A DNA stretch of 64,000 bases, taken from assembly GCF_001598855.1 (NCBI RefSeq), contig NZ_BCZS01000003.1:186001-250000 (forward strand), written 5' to 3'. Of the stretch, positions 8,662 to 18,516 are shown one piece after another. Made by a program: the position numbers and the translations under genes. Positions within the stretch are counted from its first letter, which is position 1; the number at the start of each line of letters is the position of its first letter. The DNA comes from Pluralibacter gergoviae ATCC 33028 = NBRC 105706 (GTDB lineage Bacteria > Pseudomonadota > Gammaproteobacteria > Enterobacterales > Enterobacteriaceae). The notes under the pieces were generated by a model. The model was not told the origin of the DNA and made no database searches. It worked only from the letters and a program-made list of their open reading frames with translations.

Positions 8662-9507
8662 ATGAGCCCATTTTTAACCGCCTGGTTTTCCCGCATAAAC
8701 TGGACCCGGCCCGCGGCTGTCGATATTGAAACGTTAAAAGGGCTGCATCTGCACCACAACTGCGCCATCCCGTTTGAAAATCTGGATGTGCTGCTGCCGC
8801 GCGAAATTCAGCTCGACGACCGCTCGCTTGAGGATAAGCTGCTGCACGGTCGGCGCGGCGGTTACTGCTTTGAGCAGAACGGCCTGCTGGAGCGCGGGCT
8901 GCGCGAGGTGGGCTTTAACGTGCGCAGCGTGCTGGGGCGCGTGGTGCTGGCAAACCCGCCGCAGATGCCGCCGCGCACCCATCGCCTGGTGCGGGTCGAA
9001 CTGGACGGCGAACGCTGGATAGCCGACGTCGGCTTCGGCGGCCAGACGCTGACCGCGCCGCTGCGGCTGGTGGCCGATCTGGAGCAGGAGACGCCGCACG
9101 GCGTCTATCGTCTGTTGAATGAGGGCAATGACTGGACGCTGCAGTTTCAGCACCACGACCGCTGGCAGTCGATGTACGTGTTCGATCTCGCGCGGCAGTA
9201 CTTCAGCGATCACGTGATGGGCAATTTCTGGTCCGCCCACTGGCCGCAGTCGCACTTTCGCCACCATCTGCTGGCCTGCCTGCACCTGCCGGACGGCGGC
9301 AAGCTGACCCTGACCAACTTCAACTTTACCCACTGGCAGGACGGACACGCGGTGGAGAAGCAGCACCTGCCCGACGTTGAAAGTCTGTACCAGCTGCTGC
9401 AGGAGCGCTTCGGCCTCGGCGTGGACGATCCGCGCAATGGCTTTACGCTTGCCGATCTGGCCTCGGTTATGTCGGCGTTTGATACCCATCCGGAGGCGGG
9501 GAAATAA
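8662..9507 (+). CDS. nhoA: Arylamine N-acetyltransferase NhoA
   Basis: A 281-residue protein matching E. coli NhoA (NAT) nearly end to end as I recall it. The catalytic triad is intact: Cys69 (GGYCFEQNG), His107 (RTHRLV) and Asp122 (IADVGFGGQT). The enzyme transfers acetyl from acetyl-CoA to arylamines and hydroxyarylamines in the cytoplasm. I take the ATG at 8662 behind CGGAGG; an upstream frame of 23 residues is not homologous. In E. coli nhoA also lies close to the narZYWV operon, so this is conserved synteny. Confidence 0.95.
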   Translation: MSPFLTAWFSRINWTRPAAVDIETLKGLHLHHNCAIPFENLDVLLPREIQLDDRSLEDKLLHGRRGGYCFEQNGLLERGLREVGFNVRSVLGRVVLANPPQMPPRTHRLVRVELDGERWIADVGFGGQTLTAPLRLVADLEQETPHGVYRLLNEGNDWTLQFQHHDRWQSMYVFDLARQYFSDHVMGNFWSAHWPQSHFRHHLLACLHLPDGGKLTLTNFNFTHWQDGHAVEKQHLPDVESLYQLLQERFGLGVDDPRNGFTLADLASVMSAFDTHPEAGK

Positions 9508-9512
9508 AGCCC

Positions 9513-9540
9513 GCCCGGCGCAGGCGGCCCTGCGCCGGGC
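9513..9540. terminator. Hairpin between nhoA and narV
   Basis: A perfect 12-bp GC-rich stem (GCCCGGCGCAGG and its complement) with the loop CGGC lies between the convergent ends of nhoA and narV. It would serve transcripts from both directions, although no long T-run follows on either side. Confidence 0.6.
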
Positions 9541-9546
9541 AAGCGT

Positions 9547-10227
9547 TTAGCGCCGCGCCCGCACCACCTGGTATTTGCGGGTGAAATACTCCACCGGGGC
9601 GCTCCAGACGTGAACCAGCCGGGTGAAGGGGAAGAGCAGGAAGATGGTCATCCCCAGCGCCAGATGAATACGGTAGATATAGGCGACGCCGTCAAGGTGC
9701 GCCGATGCCCCGCCCTGGAAGGTGACGATCGCCTGCGCCCAGCCGACCAGCTTCATCATCTCGCTGCCGTCCGGGTGCTGTGCGGAAAAGTGAATAGTGG
9801 TCAGGCCGAGAAGGCACTGGATCAGCAGGATGCTGAGGATCAGGATGTCCGCCGTGGTAGAGGTGGCCCGCACCCGGGGATTGGTCAGCCGCCGGTACAG
9901 CAGCCCGGCGCCGCCCACCAGGGTCATGGCGCCGCAGATGCCGCCGACGATCATCGCCAGCTGCTGCTTGACGGCGATGGGCAGGAACCAGGAATACACC
10001 CAGTGCGGAGTCAGCATCCCGAAGAAGTGGCCGAAGAAGATGCCGAGGATGCCGACGTGGAACAGGTTAGACCATATCACCATCCCACGCTTGTCGAGCA
10101 TCTGGCTGGAGGCGGCCCGCCAGGTGTACTGACCGTAGTCGTAGCGCAGCCAGCTGCCCACCAGGAACACCGTGCCGCAGATGTAGGGATAGATGTCGTA
10201 GAAGAACATACTCAGATACGCACTCAT
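9547..10227 (-). CDS. narV: Nitrate reductase Z gamma subunit (cytochrome b)
   Basis: A 226-residue inner-membrane di-heme cytochrome b of the NarI family. About five transmembrane helices are seen, with the histidines in the first and last helices (for example [13 protein letters not shown] and [21 protein letters not shown]) that bind the two hemes. It oxidises quinol and passes electrons to NarY then NarZ. It is the last gene of the narZYWV operon and overlaps narW by 4 bp. The sequence agrees closely with E. coli NarV as I remember it. Confidence 0.95.
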   Translation of the reverse strand: MSAYLSMFFYDIYPYICGTVFLVGSWLRYDYGQYTWRAASSQMLDKRGMVIWSNLFHVGILGIFFGHFFGMLTPHWVYSWFLPIAVKQQLAMIVGGICGAMTLVGGAGLLYRRLTNPRVRATSTTADILILSILLIQCLLGLTTIHFSAQHPDGSEMMKLVGWAQAIVTFQGGASAHLDGVAYIYRIHLALGMTIFLLFPFTRLVHVWSAPVEYFTRKYQVVRARR

Positions 10228-10919
10228 TTGGCACCTCCGGCACGCACGTCGAGATACTGGGGCGCGACGTCCTGGCTAAAACGTCGCTGATAGCTTTGCA
10301 GCGGGGAGCTGTCGCAGGAGGTACCTTTATCTTCGATAAATTTCACCTGCTCCTCCTCCCAGACTGCGTCCAGAGCCTGGCGCGTATCGTCGCGCGGCTC
10401 TTTAGTAACCTGATTGGTGACGTTGTCACTTCTTAGTTCGCTGCCCGCCAGCATCAGCAGCGCGTCGAACAGCTGCCAGTGGCCGGCGCCGCGCTGCTTC
10501 AGTCGTCCGCCGAGCAGGGCGAGGATCGGGGCGACGTTATCCAGCCCTTCGCGGGCCTCCTGCGCGCTGCGGGTACCGAGATACTCCAGATAGAGCGGAA
10601 GGTGGTCCGGCAGTTCGCGGCAGCCCAGCTCAAGCCCGGCCTGCGCATACTGCCCGAGCAGATCGACCATTGCCTGCCCGCGATCTCTCGACTCACCGTG
10701 GACGTGCTCGAACAGCAGCAGCGAGGTCGAGCTGCCGCGTTCAAACAGGTCGCACCACTCTGATTGCCTGTCGATCAGCGGCGCGGCGACGTACTCCGTC
10801 GCCCAGCCGAGCAACGGCGGCGCGTCGCGGGCAATCATCGCCAGCGCCTCCTCGCGGTTGTCCCACAGATGCGGGTCCGGGTACTCCAGCAGCAGGGCTA
10901 TCAGTCGTAAGATGGGCAT
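10224..10919 (-). CDS. narW: Nitrate reductase Z assembly chaperone (delta)
   Basis: A 231-residue NarJ-family chaperone. It starts [16 protein letters not shown], the usual beginning of NarJ/NarW proteins, and has the following [19 protein letters not shown] segment. It inserts the molybdenum cofactor into NarZ and holds the NarZY complex until it docks on NarV; it is not part of the final enzyme. Overlaps narV by 4 bp and touches narY at one base (ATGA-type junction), so translation is coupled. Confidence 0.94.
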   Translation of the reverse strand: MPILRLIALLLEYPDPHLWDNREEALAMIARDAPPLLGWATEYVAAPLIDRQSEWCDLFERGSSTSLLLFEHVHGESRDRGQAMVDLLGQYAQAGLELGCRELPDHLPLYLEYLGTRSAQEAREGLDNVAPILALLGGRLKQRGAGHWQLFDALLMLAGSELRSDNVTNQVTKEPRDDTRQALDAVWEEEQVKFIEDKGTSCDSSPLQSYQRRFSQDVAPQYLDVRAGGAK

Positions 10920-12463
10920 TACTCTCCCTCCCCGTGGCGGCGCACGCCGGAAACGTCAATGGCGTCGATGCGGCGGCTGTTGAACAGGTTAAATTTGGTA
11001 TCCGAGCCGTGGCAGCCGTCGCCGAAAGTAAAGCCGCAGCCGTTGCGCTCCGGGAACGCCTCCTGCGCCAGTTCCCGGTGGCTGGTGGGGATGACAAAGC
11101 GGTCCTCGTAGTTGGCGATGGCCAGGTAGCGGTACATCTCTTCTACCTGTTCAACGCTGAGGCCGGTTTCCTCCAGCGCCCGGGTATCGGTGACCCCTTC
11201 AACGGTCTGCGCGCGCTTGTAGTGGCGCATGGCCATCATCCGCTTAAGGGCGCGCAGCACCGGGCCGGTGTCGCCCGCGCTGAGCATATTGGCGAGGTAC
11301 TGCACCGGAATGCGCAGGCTCTCCACGGCGGGAAGTACGCTATCGCTGGCGGGCAGGCCGCCGGCGTCGGCGACCGACTGGATCGGCGACAGGGGCGGCA
11401 CGTACCAGACCATCGGCAGGGTGCGGTACTCCGGGTGCAGCGGCAGGGCGAGCTGCCAGTCCATCGCCATTTTGTAGACCGGCGACTTCTGCGCGGCGTC
11501 GATCACGTTCTGCGGAATACCCTGCTTAAGCGCCTCCTCGATGACCGCCGGATCGTGCGGGTTGAGGAAAACGTCGCACTGGCGCTGGTAGAGATCGGTT
11601 TCGTGCTCGGTGCTGGCGGCCTCCTCAATGCGATCCGCATCGTACAGCAGCACCCCGAGATAGCGGATGCGCCCGACGCAGGTTTCGGAGCAGACCGTCG
11701 GCTGCCCGGATTCGATGCGCGGGTAGCAGAAGATGCACTTCTCGGACTTGCCGCTCTTCCAGTTGAAGTAGATTTTCTTGTACGGGCAGCCGCTGATGCA
11801 CATCCGCCAGCCGCGGCATTTGTCCTGGTCGATCAGTACAATGCCGTCCTCTTCGCGCTTGTAAATAGCCCCGCTCGGGCAGGTGGCGACGCAGCTCGGG
11901 TTCAGGCAGTGCTCGCACAGGCGCGGGAGATACATCATGAAGGTGTTCTCGAACTGGCCGTACATCTCTTTCTGAATATGCTCAAAGTTGGCGTCGCGGG
12001 CGCGCTTTTCAAACTCGCCGCCCAGCAGCTCCTCCCAGTTGGGGCCCCATTTGATTTTGTTGATCCGCTGGCCGCTGATCAGCGAGCGCGGGCGGGCGGT
12101 GGGCAGATGCTTGCCCTCCGGGGCCTGCTGCAGATGCTGATAGTCGTAGGTAAAAGGCTCGTAGTAGTCGTCGATCCCGGGAATGAGCGGATTGGCGAAG
12201 ATTTTCGACAGCACGCCGGCGCGGCCGCCGAGGCGGGGCGTCAGCTTACCGCTGATGCTGCGGATCCAGCCCCCGTGCCACTCGTCCTGATCTTCCCAGT
12301 TCTTCGGATAGCCGATGCCGGGCTTGGTCTCAACGTTGTTGAACCAGCCGTACTCCATGCCTTCCCGGCTGGTCCAGACGTTTTTGCAGGTTACCGAGCA
12401 GGTGTGGCACCCGATGCATTTGTCCAGATTCAGTACCATGCCAACCTGAGAGCGTATTTTCAT
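10919..12463 (-). CDS. narY: Nitrate reductase Z beta subunit (iron-sulfur)
   Basis: A 514-residue electron-transfer subunit with four ferredoxin-type cysteine clusters. The first is near residue 16 (CIGCHTCSVTCK); others are near 183-200 (CEHCLNPSCVATCPSG) and 215-265, including the CRGWRMCISGCPYKK group in which a Trp replaces one Cys, the mark of the 3Fe-4S cluster of this family. It relays electrons from NarV to NarZ on the cytoplasmic face. Overlaps narZ by 4 bp. Length equals E. coli NarY. Confidence 0.96.
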   Translation of the reverse strand: MKIRSQVGMVLNLDKCIGCHTCSVTCKNVWTSREGMEYGWFNNVETKPGIGYPKNWEDQDEWHGGWIRSISGKLTPRLGGRAGVLSKIFANPLIPGIDDYYEPFTYDYQHLQQAPEGKHLPTARPRSLISGQRINKIKWGPNWEELLGGEFEKRARDANFEHIQKEMYGQFENTFMMYLPRLCEHCLNPSCVATCPSGAIYKREEDGIVLIDQDKCRGWRMCISGCPYKKIYFNWKSGKSEKCIFCYPRIESGQPTVCSETCVGRIRYLGVLLYDADRIEEAASTEHETDLYQRQCDVFLNPHDPAVIEEALKQGIPQNVIDAAQKSPVYKMAMDWQLALPLHPEYRTLPMVWYVPPLSPIQSVADAGGLPASDSVLPAVESLRIPVQYLANMLSAGDTGPVLRALKRMMAMRHYKRAQTVEGVTDTRALEETGLSVEQVEEMYRYLAIANYEDRFVIPTSHRELAQEAFPERNGCGFTFGDGCHGSDTKFNLFNSRRIDAIDVSGVRRHGEGE

Positions 12464-15400
12464 TGTTTTGCCTCCTGGACCTGATCGTTGCCTTCGTCAT
12501 CCAGCCAGTTAACGTGCTTCATTTTGCGGATCATGATGAATTCGTCCCGGTTGGAGCCGACGGTGCCGTAGTAGTTGAAGCCGTAAGCCAGCTGGGCATA
12601 GCCGCCAATCATGTGCGTCGGTTTCGGACAGATGCGGGTGACCGAGTTGTGAATGCCGCCGCGCCGGCCGGTTACCTCCGAGCCCGGAATGTTCATGATT
12701 CGCTCCTGGGCGTGGTACATCATGGTCATGCCGGGAGGCACCCTCTGGCTGACCACCGCCCGGGCGGTGAGAGCGCCGTTGGCGTTAAAGACCTCTATCC
12801 AGTCGTTATCCTCAATCCCCAGCTCCCGGGCGTCGCTTTCGCTGATCCAGACGATGGGGCCGCCGCGCGACAGGGTCAGCATCAGCAGGTTTTCGCTGTA
12901 GGTGGAGTGGATGCCCCATTTCTGATGCGGGGTCAGGAAGTTGAGCGCCTTCTCCGGGAAGCCGTTCGGCGGCACCGACTTCATCTGGCTGACGCTGCGG
13001 GTGTCAATCGGCGGCCGGTAGACCACCAAACTCTCCCCGAAGGCGCGCATCCACAGGTGGTCCTGGTAGAGCTGCTGGCGGCCGGTGAGGGTGCGCCAGG
13101 GGATCAGCTCGTGGACGTTGGTATAGCTGGCGTTGTAGGAGACGTGCTCGCTCTCCAGCCCGGACCAGGTAGGGCTGGAGATGATTTTGCGCGGCTGGGC
13201 GACGATGTCGCGAAAGCGGATCTTTTCCTCTTCTTTGTTGCGCGCCAGGTGAGTGTGATCCCGGCCGGTCACTTTGCTCTGCGCCGCCCAGGCCCTGACC
13301 GCCACCTCGCCGTTGGTTTCCGGGGCGAGGGTGAGGATCACCTCGGCGGCGTCAATGGCGGTTTCGATGCGGGGGCGGCCCTTGGCCGGTCCGTCCTGCT
13401 TGACATAGTTGAGCTTGCCGAGAAACGCCACCTCCTCCTGGGTTTGCCAGGCGATCCCTTTGCCGCCGTTGCCGAGCTTATCCATCAGCGGGCCGAGAGA
13501 GGTAAAGCGGGCGTAGGTCGCGGGGTAGTCCCGCTCGACCACCGCGATACCGGGGCCGGTTTTGCCCGGCACGTAGTCGCACTCGCCCTTGCGCCAGTCG
13601 GCGACCTCAAAGGGCTGCGATAGCTCTGCCGGCGAGTCGTGCAGCAGCGGCTGCAGCACCACGTCAGTTTCGCTGCCGAGATGGCCGACGCAGACCTCCG
13701 AGAAGGCTTCGGCGATCCCCTTGTAGATCTCCCAGTCGCTTTTCGCCTCCCACGCGGGATCGACGGCGGCGGAGAGCGGGTGGATAAAGGGGTGCATGTC
13801 CGAGGTGTTCATGTCGTCCTTCTCATACCAGGTGGCGGTGGGCAGGACGATATCGGAGAACAGGCAGGTGCTGGACATGCGGAAATCGAGGGTCACCAGC
13901 AGATCCAGCTTGCCCTCAATGGCGGCGGTCTGCCACTCCACCTCTTCGGGCTTCACGTCCTCGGTGGAGCCGAACTCCTCGCCGTTGATACCGCAGGCGG
14001 TGCCGAGCAGGTAGCGCAGCATGTACTCGTGGCCCTTGCCCGAGGAGCCGAGCAGGTTGGAGCGCCAGACAAACAGGTTGCGCGGATGGTTATTGCCGCT
14101 GTCCGGCTGTTCGCAGGCCATGCGCATCTCGCCCGAGCGCAGGGCGTCTGCGGTGTACTCAGCGGGCGTCACCCCCGCGGCATCCGCCGCCGCCTTGATG
14201 GTGAGCGGGTTGCGGTTCAGCTGCGGCGAGGAGGGGAGCCAGCCCATCCGCTCGGCGCGGACGTTAAAGTCGATCAGGTGACCGCTGAATTTTGCCGGAT
14301 CGGCAAGCGGAGAGAGCAGCTCCCGGGCGTTGAGCTTCTCATAGCGCCACTGGCTGGCGTGGTTGTAAAAGAACGAGGTGCTGTTCATCTGCCGCGGCGG
14401 GCGATTCCAGTCGAGGGCGAAGGCCAGCGGCAGCCAGCCGTTCTGCGGTCGCAGCTTCTCCTGGCCCACGTAGTGCGCCCAGCCGCCGCCGCTCTGGCCG
14501 ACGCAGCCGCAGAACACCAGCATATTGATCATCCCCCGGTAGTTCATGTCCATGTGATACCAGTGGTTAACCCCCGCCCCGAGAATGATCATCGACCGGC
14601 CGTGGGTTTTATGGGCGGTGTCGGCAAACTCGCGGGCGATTTTGCAGATTTGCTGGCGGGGGACGCCGGTGATCTGTTCCGCCCACGCCGGGCTATAGGC
14701 CTTCACGTCGTCGTAGTCTTTCGCCGCCAGCGGGTCATTCAGACCGCGATCGAGGCCGTAGTTGGCGAGGATCAGGTCATAGACGCTGACCACCAGCCCG
14801 CTGCCGCCGTCGGCCAGGGCAAGCTGCTTCGCCGGCAGCCGGTGGATCAGAATCGGCTCCTGCTTCACGCTGCGAAAGTACGGATTTTCATTGCCGCCGA
14901 AATAGGGGAACGCGACGCCCACCACGCTGTCGTGGGCGTCGAGCAGGGAGAGGCGAAGTTCGGTTTCCCGCCCGTCCGCCACCGCTTCGAGATTCCATTT
15001 GCCCTGTTCGCCCCAGCGAAAACCGATCGCGCCGTTGGGCACCACCAGCTGATTATCCGCGCTGAGGGCAACGGTCTTCCACTGCGGGTTGTTGGTTTCC
15101 CCCAGCCCGTCCACCAGGTCGGAGGCGCGCAGCATCCGGCCGGGGGCGTAGCTGCCGTCTTCCCGGGCCTCGAGCATCACCAGCATCGGCATATCGGTGT
15201 AGCGGCGACAGTAGTTGAGGAAGTAGTCGCTGGGATTATCGAGGTGAAACTCTTTGAGGATAACGTGCCCCATCGCCATCGCCAGAGCGCTGTCGGTACC
15301 CTGCTTCGGCGCCAGCCACTGGTCGCAGAGCTTGGCGACCTCCGAGTAGTCGGGGGTGATGGCGATGGTTTTGGTGCCCTTATAGCGCACCTCGGTAAAG

Positions 15401-16200
15401 AAGTGGGCATCGGGGGTGCGGGTCTGCGGCACATTGGAGCCCCAGGCGATAATGTAGCTGGAGTTGTACCAGTCGGCGGATTCCGGCACGTCGGTCTGTT
15501 CGCCCCAGGTCATCGGCGAGGCGGGGGGCAGGTCGCAGTACCAGTCGTAGAAGCTCAGGCAGGTGCCGCCGATCAGCGACAGGTAGCGGGTGCCCGCCGC
15601 ATAGGAGACCATCGACATCGCCGGAATGGGCGAGAAGCCCGCGACCCGGTCCGGGCCGTAGTGTTTGATGGTCCAGACGTTGGCGGCGGCAATCAGCGGG
15701 TTGAGCTCCTGCCAGCTGGAGCGCACAAAACCGCCGTGGCCCCGGGCCGCCTTGTACTGGGCGCATTTCTGCGGATCGTTCATCAGCGCGTCCCAGGCAT
15801 CTACCGGATCGGGATGGCTGGCGAGGGCCTCGCGCCACATCACAATCAGGCTTTTGCGGATCAGCGGATACTTAAGCCGGTTGGCGCTGTAGAGATACCA
15901 GGAGTAGCTGGCGCCGCGCGGGCAGCCGCGCGGTTCATGGTTAGGCAAATCCGGTCGCGTACGCGGGTAGTCCGTCTGCTGGGTTTCCCAGGTAACAAGG
16001 CCGTTTTTCACATAGATTTTCCAGCTGCAGGAGCCTGTACAGTTCACGCCGTGGGTGGAGCGGACGATTTTGTCGAACTGCCAGCGCTGGCGGTAGCTGT
16101 CCTCCCAGTCGCGGTTGTTGTTATATACCTGGCCGTGGCCGTTGGCGAAGCTGTCGCCTTTTTGCTTAAAGTAGCGAAAGCGATCCAGTAGTTTGCTCAT
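12460..16200 (-). CDS. narZ: Nitrate reductase Z alpha subunit (catalytic)
   Basis: A 1246-residue molybdoenzyme that reduces nitrate to nitrite on the cytoplasmic side of the membrane. It starts MSKLLDRFRYFKQKG, and the N-terminal His-Cys3 iron-sulfur motif HGVNCTGSCSW is at about residues 49-59. The Mo-bis-MGD-binding region with the conserved YNSSYIIAWGSN stretch follows. The ATG at 16200 was chosen over an in-frame start at 16227 because it matches the family start. In E. coli this second nitrate reductase is expressed weakly and raised by RpoS rather than by nitrate; I see no site here that tests that. It is preceded by narU, as in E. coli. Confidence 0.97.
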   Translation of the reverse strand: MSKLLDRFRYFKQKGDSFANGHGQVYNNNRDWEDSYRQRWQFDKIVRSTHGVNCTGSCSWKIYVKNGLVTWETQQTDYPRTRPDLPNHEPRGCPRGASYSWYLYSANRLKYPLIRKSLIVMWREALASHPDPVDAWDALMNDPQKCAQYKAARGHGGFVRSSWQELNPLIAAANVWTIKHYGPDRVAGFSPIPAMSMVSYAAGTRYLSLIGGTCLSFYDWYCDLPPASPMTWGEQTDVPESADWYNSSYIIAWGSNVPQTRTPDAHFFTEVRYKGTKTIAITPDYSEVAKLCDQWLAPKQGTDSALAMAMGHVILKEFHLDNPSDYFLNYCRRYTDMPMLVMLEAREDGSYAPGRMLRASDLVDGLGETNNPQWKTVALSADNQLVVPNGAIGFRWGEQGKWNLEAVADGRETELRLSLLDAHDSVVGVAFPYFGGNENPYFRSVKQEPILIHRLPAKQLALADGGSGLVVSVYDLILANYGLDRGLNDPLAAKDYDDVKAYSPAWAEQITGVPRQQICKIAREFADTAHKTHGRSMIILGAGVNHWYHMDMNYRGMINMLVFCGCVGQSGGGWAHYVGQEKLRPQNGWLPLAFALDWNRPPRQMNSTSFFYNHASQWRYEKLNARELLSPLADPAKFSGHLIDFNVRAERMGWLPSSPQLNRNPLTIKAAADAAGVTPAEYTADALRSGEMRMACEQPDSGNNHPRNLFVWRSNLLGSSGKGHEYMLRYLLGTACGINGEEFGSTEDVKPEEVEWQTAAIEGKLDLLVTLDFRMSSTCLFSDIVLPTATWYEKDDMNTSDMHPFIHPLSAAVDPAWEAKSDWEIYKGIAEAFSEVCVGHLGSETDVVLQPLLHDSPAELSQPFEVADWRKGECDYVPGKTGPGIAVVERDYPATYARFTSLGPLMDKLGNGGKGIAWQTQEEVAFLGKLNYVKQDGPAKGRPRIETAIDAAEVILTLAPETNGEVAVRAWAAQSKVTGRDHTHLARNKEEEKIRFRDIVAQPRKIISSPTWSGLESEHVSYNASYTNVHELIPWRTLTGRQQLYQDHLWMRAFGESLVVYRPPIDTRSVSQMKSVPPNGFPEKALNFLTPHQKWGIHSTYSENLLMLTLSRGGPIVWISESDARELGIEDNDWIEVFNANGALTARAVVSQRVPPGMTMMYHAQERIMNIPGSEVTGRRGGIHNSVTRICPKPTHMIGGYAQLAYGFNYYGTVGSNRDEFIMIRKMKHVNWLDDEGNDQVQEAKQ

Positions 16201-16261
16201 GACATTGCTCCATACAGGCCTGCACAAATCGCCCGGTCAGCTGGCGCTTCCGGGCATAGTA

Positions 16262-17653
16262 TTAGGATTTCGGCGCAGCGCGGCGGCCATAGACCAGCCA
16301 GGTCACCAGAACGCACACCACGTAGAACACTAAAAACAACTTCATTGCCCCGGCCGCCGAGCCGGTCATCGCCAGCGAAGTACCGAAAGCCTTGGGGATA
16401 AAAAAGCCGCCGACGGCGCCGATAGCCGAGATAAAACCGAGGGCGGCGGCGGTATCGGTAACCGCTTCGCGGCGGGCCTCATCGTCGCTGCCGCCGCGTT
16501 TTTTTACCCGCTCAATAGTGAGCTGGCGGAAGATGACGGCAATCATCTGGAAGGTAGAGCCGCTGCCCAGTCCGGCCGTGAGGAACAGGCCCATAAACAC
16601 CAGATAAAAGGCGAGGAAGTTGCCGGAGGAGCCGGCGCCGGGCAGGGTCAGGAACAGCAGCGCGGTAAAAACGGCCATGCAGATGAAGTTAATCAGCGTC
16701 ACCCGCACGCCGCCGAACTTATCGGAGATGAATCCGCCTACCGAGCGGGCGATGGCGCCGACAAAGGGGCCGAAGAACGCCAGCTTGAGAATATTGACGT
16801 CCGGGAACTGGGTTTTGGCGAGCATTGCGAAGCCTGCGGAAAAGCCGATAAACGAACCGAAGGTGGCGAGATAGAGTACGGAGAGTATCCACATATGGGC
16901 TCGGCCCAGCACCGGCAGCTGCTCGCGAATAGAGGCCTTCGCGCTGGCAACATTGTTCATGCCGAACCAGGCCGCAATGGTCGCCAGCACCAGCAGCGGC
17001 ACCCAGAACAGCGCGGCGTTACTCAGCCACAGCGTTGAACCGTCCCCCTGCGGGACCCCGTGAACGCCGAGGAAGGTGAACAGCGGTAAAAACACCACCA
17101 CCGGCGAGACCAGCTGCATTACGCTGACGCCGAGATTGCCGAGGCCGCCGTTGATCCCCAGCGCGCCGCCCTGCAGTGCTTTTGGAAAGAAGTAGCTGAT
17201 ATTTCCCATGCTGGAGGCAAAGTTCGCGCCAGCGAATCCGCACAGCAGAGAAATAATAATAAATACTTCATAGGGCGTATGGGTATTTTGAATGGCGAAT
17301 CCCAGCCACAGGCAGGGAATAATCATGATAACCGTGCTTATTACCGTCCAGTAACGTCCGCCCAATATTGGCACCATAAAGGAGTAGGGCACGCGTAATA
17401 TTGCGCCGGAGAGCGCCGGCAGCGCCGTTAACATAAATAACTGATCGGTGCTGAAATTAAACCCCGCTTTATTGAGGTTGACCGTTACTGCGCTGAATAG
17501 CATCCAGACGCAGAAAGCGAGAAGTAAACAAAATACTGAAATGATGAGATTTTTATTCGCTATTCGTTTGCCTTTTTTCTCCCAGAAATCCGGATTCTCC
17601 GGCTGCCAGTCGCGTAAAAGATAATGGTTTTCTTTCTCATTTATCTGTGACAT
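16262..17653 (-). CDS. narU: Nitrate/nitrite transporter NarU
   Basis: A 463-residue major facilitator protein of the NarK/NarU group with about 12 transmembrane helices. The two nitrate-signature Gly-rich motifs are seen (GFAGANFASSMGNISYFFP around 143-161 and AGLGSGSTFQMIAVIF around 352-367). It moves nitrate in and nitrite out to feed NarZ. It lies 61 bp upstream of narZ on the same strand. Start MSQINEKENHYLLRDW follows a GAGGGCGAT sequence. It is likely cotranscribed with narZYWV. Confidence 0.94.
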   Translation of the reverse strand: MSQINEKENHYLLRDWQPENPDFWEKKGKRIANKNLIISVFCLLLAFCVWMLFSAVTVNLNKAGFNFSTDQLFMLTALPALSGAILRVPYSFMVPILGGRYWTVISTVIMIIPCLWLGFAIQNTHTPYEVFIIISLLCGFAGANFASSMGNISYFFPKALQGGALGINGGLGNLGVSVMQLVSPVVVFLPLFTFLGVHGVPQGDGSTLWLSNAALFWVPLLVLATIAAWFGMNNVASAKASIREQLPVLGRAHMWILSVLYLATFGSFIGFSAGFAMLAKTQFPDVNILKLAFFGPFVGAIARSVGGFISDKFGGVRVTLINFICMAVFTALLFLTLPGAGSSGNFLAFYLVFMGLFLTAGLGSGSTFQMIAVIFRQLTIERVKKRGGSDDEARREAVTDTAAALGFISAIGAVGGFFIPKAFGTSLAMTGSAAGAMKLFLVFYVVCVLVTWLVYGRRAAPKS

Positions 17654-17761
17654 ATCGCCCTCATAACACCAGCGTAGCGTGAAAAAAAGCGCAGCAGACC
17701 CCGAGCGTGAATAGCTCGTACAGAAATCAGGAGTCTTATTGTGGGTAACAAAAGCGTAGAT

Positions 17762-17808
17762 AAAAAAAACGCCGGGCGCGAGTTCTTAATAAGAATTTTC
17801 TGGCCCGG
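17762..17808 (-). terminator. Rho-independent terminator of smvR
   Basis: Read on the minus strand, a stem with CCGGGC/GCCCGG arms and an inner TTCTTA-type palindrome is followed by GTTTTTTTT. It sits just downstream of the smvR stop and before the narU promoter region (17654-17760). Confidence 0.6.
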
Positions 17809-17823
17809 GTAGCAGGAAGGTCA

Positions 17824-18402
17824 TCAGGTTAATAATTCGCGCTGTATTATATATTCTATATGTTGACGAAAGGCCGCATCATCAATATCAGTCAATCCAA
17901 GGAGATAAATGCCGTCCAGACCGCAAACGAGGGCAATCAGCCGCCAGGCAATATTTTTTATGCTGTCGCGGGGCACAAACTCGCCGGCGCGGCGTCCGCC
18001 TTCGATAGTGCTGACCACCTCGTCGTGCCACAGGGTCATGGTGAGGGTGTAGGCCCGGCGCAGCCCGGCATCGCCGTCGGCCAGCAGCTGCGCCTGCCGC
18101 CACAGGCGGATGTAGGGCTCAAGCCTGCCGTCTTCGCTGCCGAGCAGCGAAAAGAGCCGTTCCTGCCAGCTTGCCTGAGGGCCGAGGGCCTGAATATCCA
18201 TCATTTCGCGAATGAGGCGGATAAAGGCTTCGGACTTTAGCTCGCCGGCCGACGCGAAGTGGTGGTGGACCTGGCCTGTCGCCACGCCCGCCTGCGCGGC
18301 AATATGGCGCACGGTCATGGCGGTCAGTCCTTCCTGTAGCGCCACGTCCATGGCGGCCCGCATAATTGTCTCCCGGCGCGCCTCGCGATTTAAATAGCTC
18401 AT
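17824..18402 (-). CDS. smvR: TetR family repressor SmvR
   Basis: A 192-residue TetR/AcrR regulator. The N-terminal helix-turn-helix covers residues about 8-55 (ETIMRAAMDVALQEGLTAM, then IAAQAGVATGQVHHHF); the C-terminal part is the ligand-binding domain. It is divergent from smvA, the arrangement known in Klebsiella and relatives, where SmvR represses smvA and loss of smvR gives chlorhexidine and cationic-biocide tolerance. The gene here is intact. The ATG at 18402 has AGGAG six bases upstream; ten extra in-frame residues upstream were rejected. A palindrome between the two genes is the likely operator. Confidence 0.88.
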   Translation of the reverse strand: MSYLNREARRETIMRAAMDVALQEGLTAMTVRHIAAQAGVATGQVHHHFASAGELKSEAFIRLIREMMDIQALGPQASWQERLFSLLGSEDGRLEPYIRLWRQAQLLADGDAGLRRAYTLTMTLWHDEVVSTIEGGRRAGEFVPRDSIKNIAWRLIALVCGLDGIYLLGLTDIDDAAFRQHIEYIIQRELLT

Positions 18403-18477
18403 AAACGGCTCCTGAGAAGGGGGTTGCAGCATAACAAAAAGCTGGACAAGCGTTCAAGTTTCTCACAGGATCGCATT

Positions 18478-18493
18478 CTGGACATCTGTCCAG
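18478..18493. promoter_or_regulatory. Probable SmvR operator in the smvR-smvA intergenic region
   Basis: A perfect inverted repeat CTGGACA-TC-TGTCCAG lies 24 bp before the smvA ATG. The same 7-mer CTGGACA occurs again at 18442-18448, followed by a weaker right half, 36 bp upstream. TetR proteins bind such short-spaced palindromes as dimers, and the position would block both divergent promoters. Confidence 0.7.
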
Positions 18494-18516
18494 ATTTCTT
18501 TTGTGAGGAAAAAAGT

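Noticed and set aside
10670-12484. 604-codon plus-strand frame opposite narW and narY
   Set aside because: Antisense shadow; low-complexity Ala/Arg content and no recognisable domain.
13639-16191. 850-codon plus-strand frame opposite narZ
   Set aside because: Fully antisense to narZ, His/Gly/Val-rich composition typical of a shadow of a GC-rich gene, no ribosome site.
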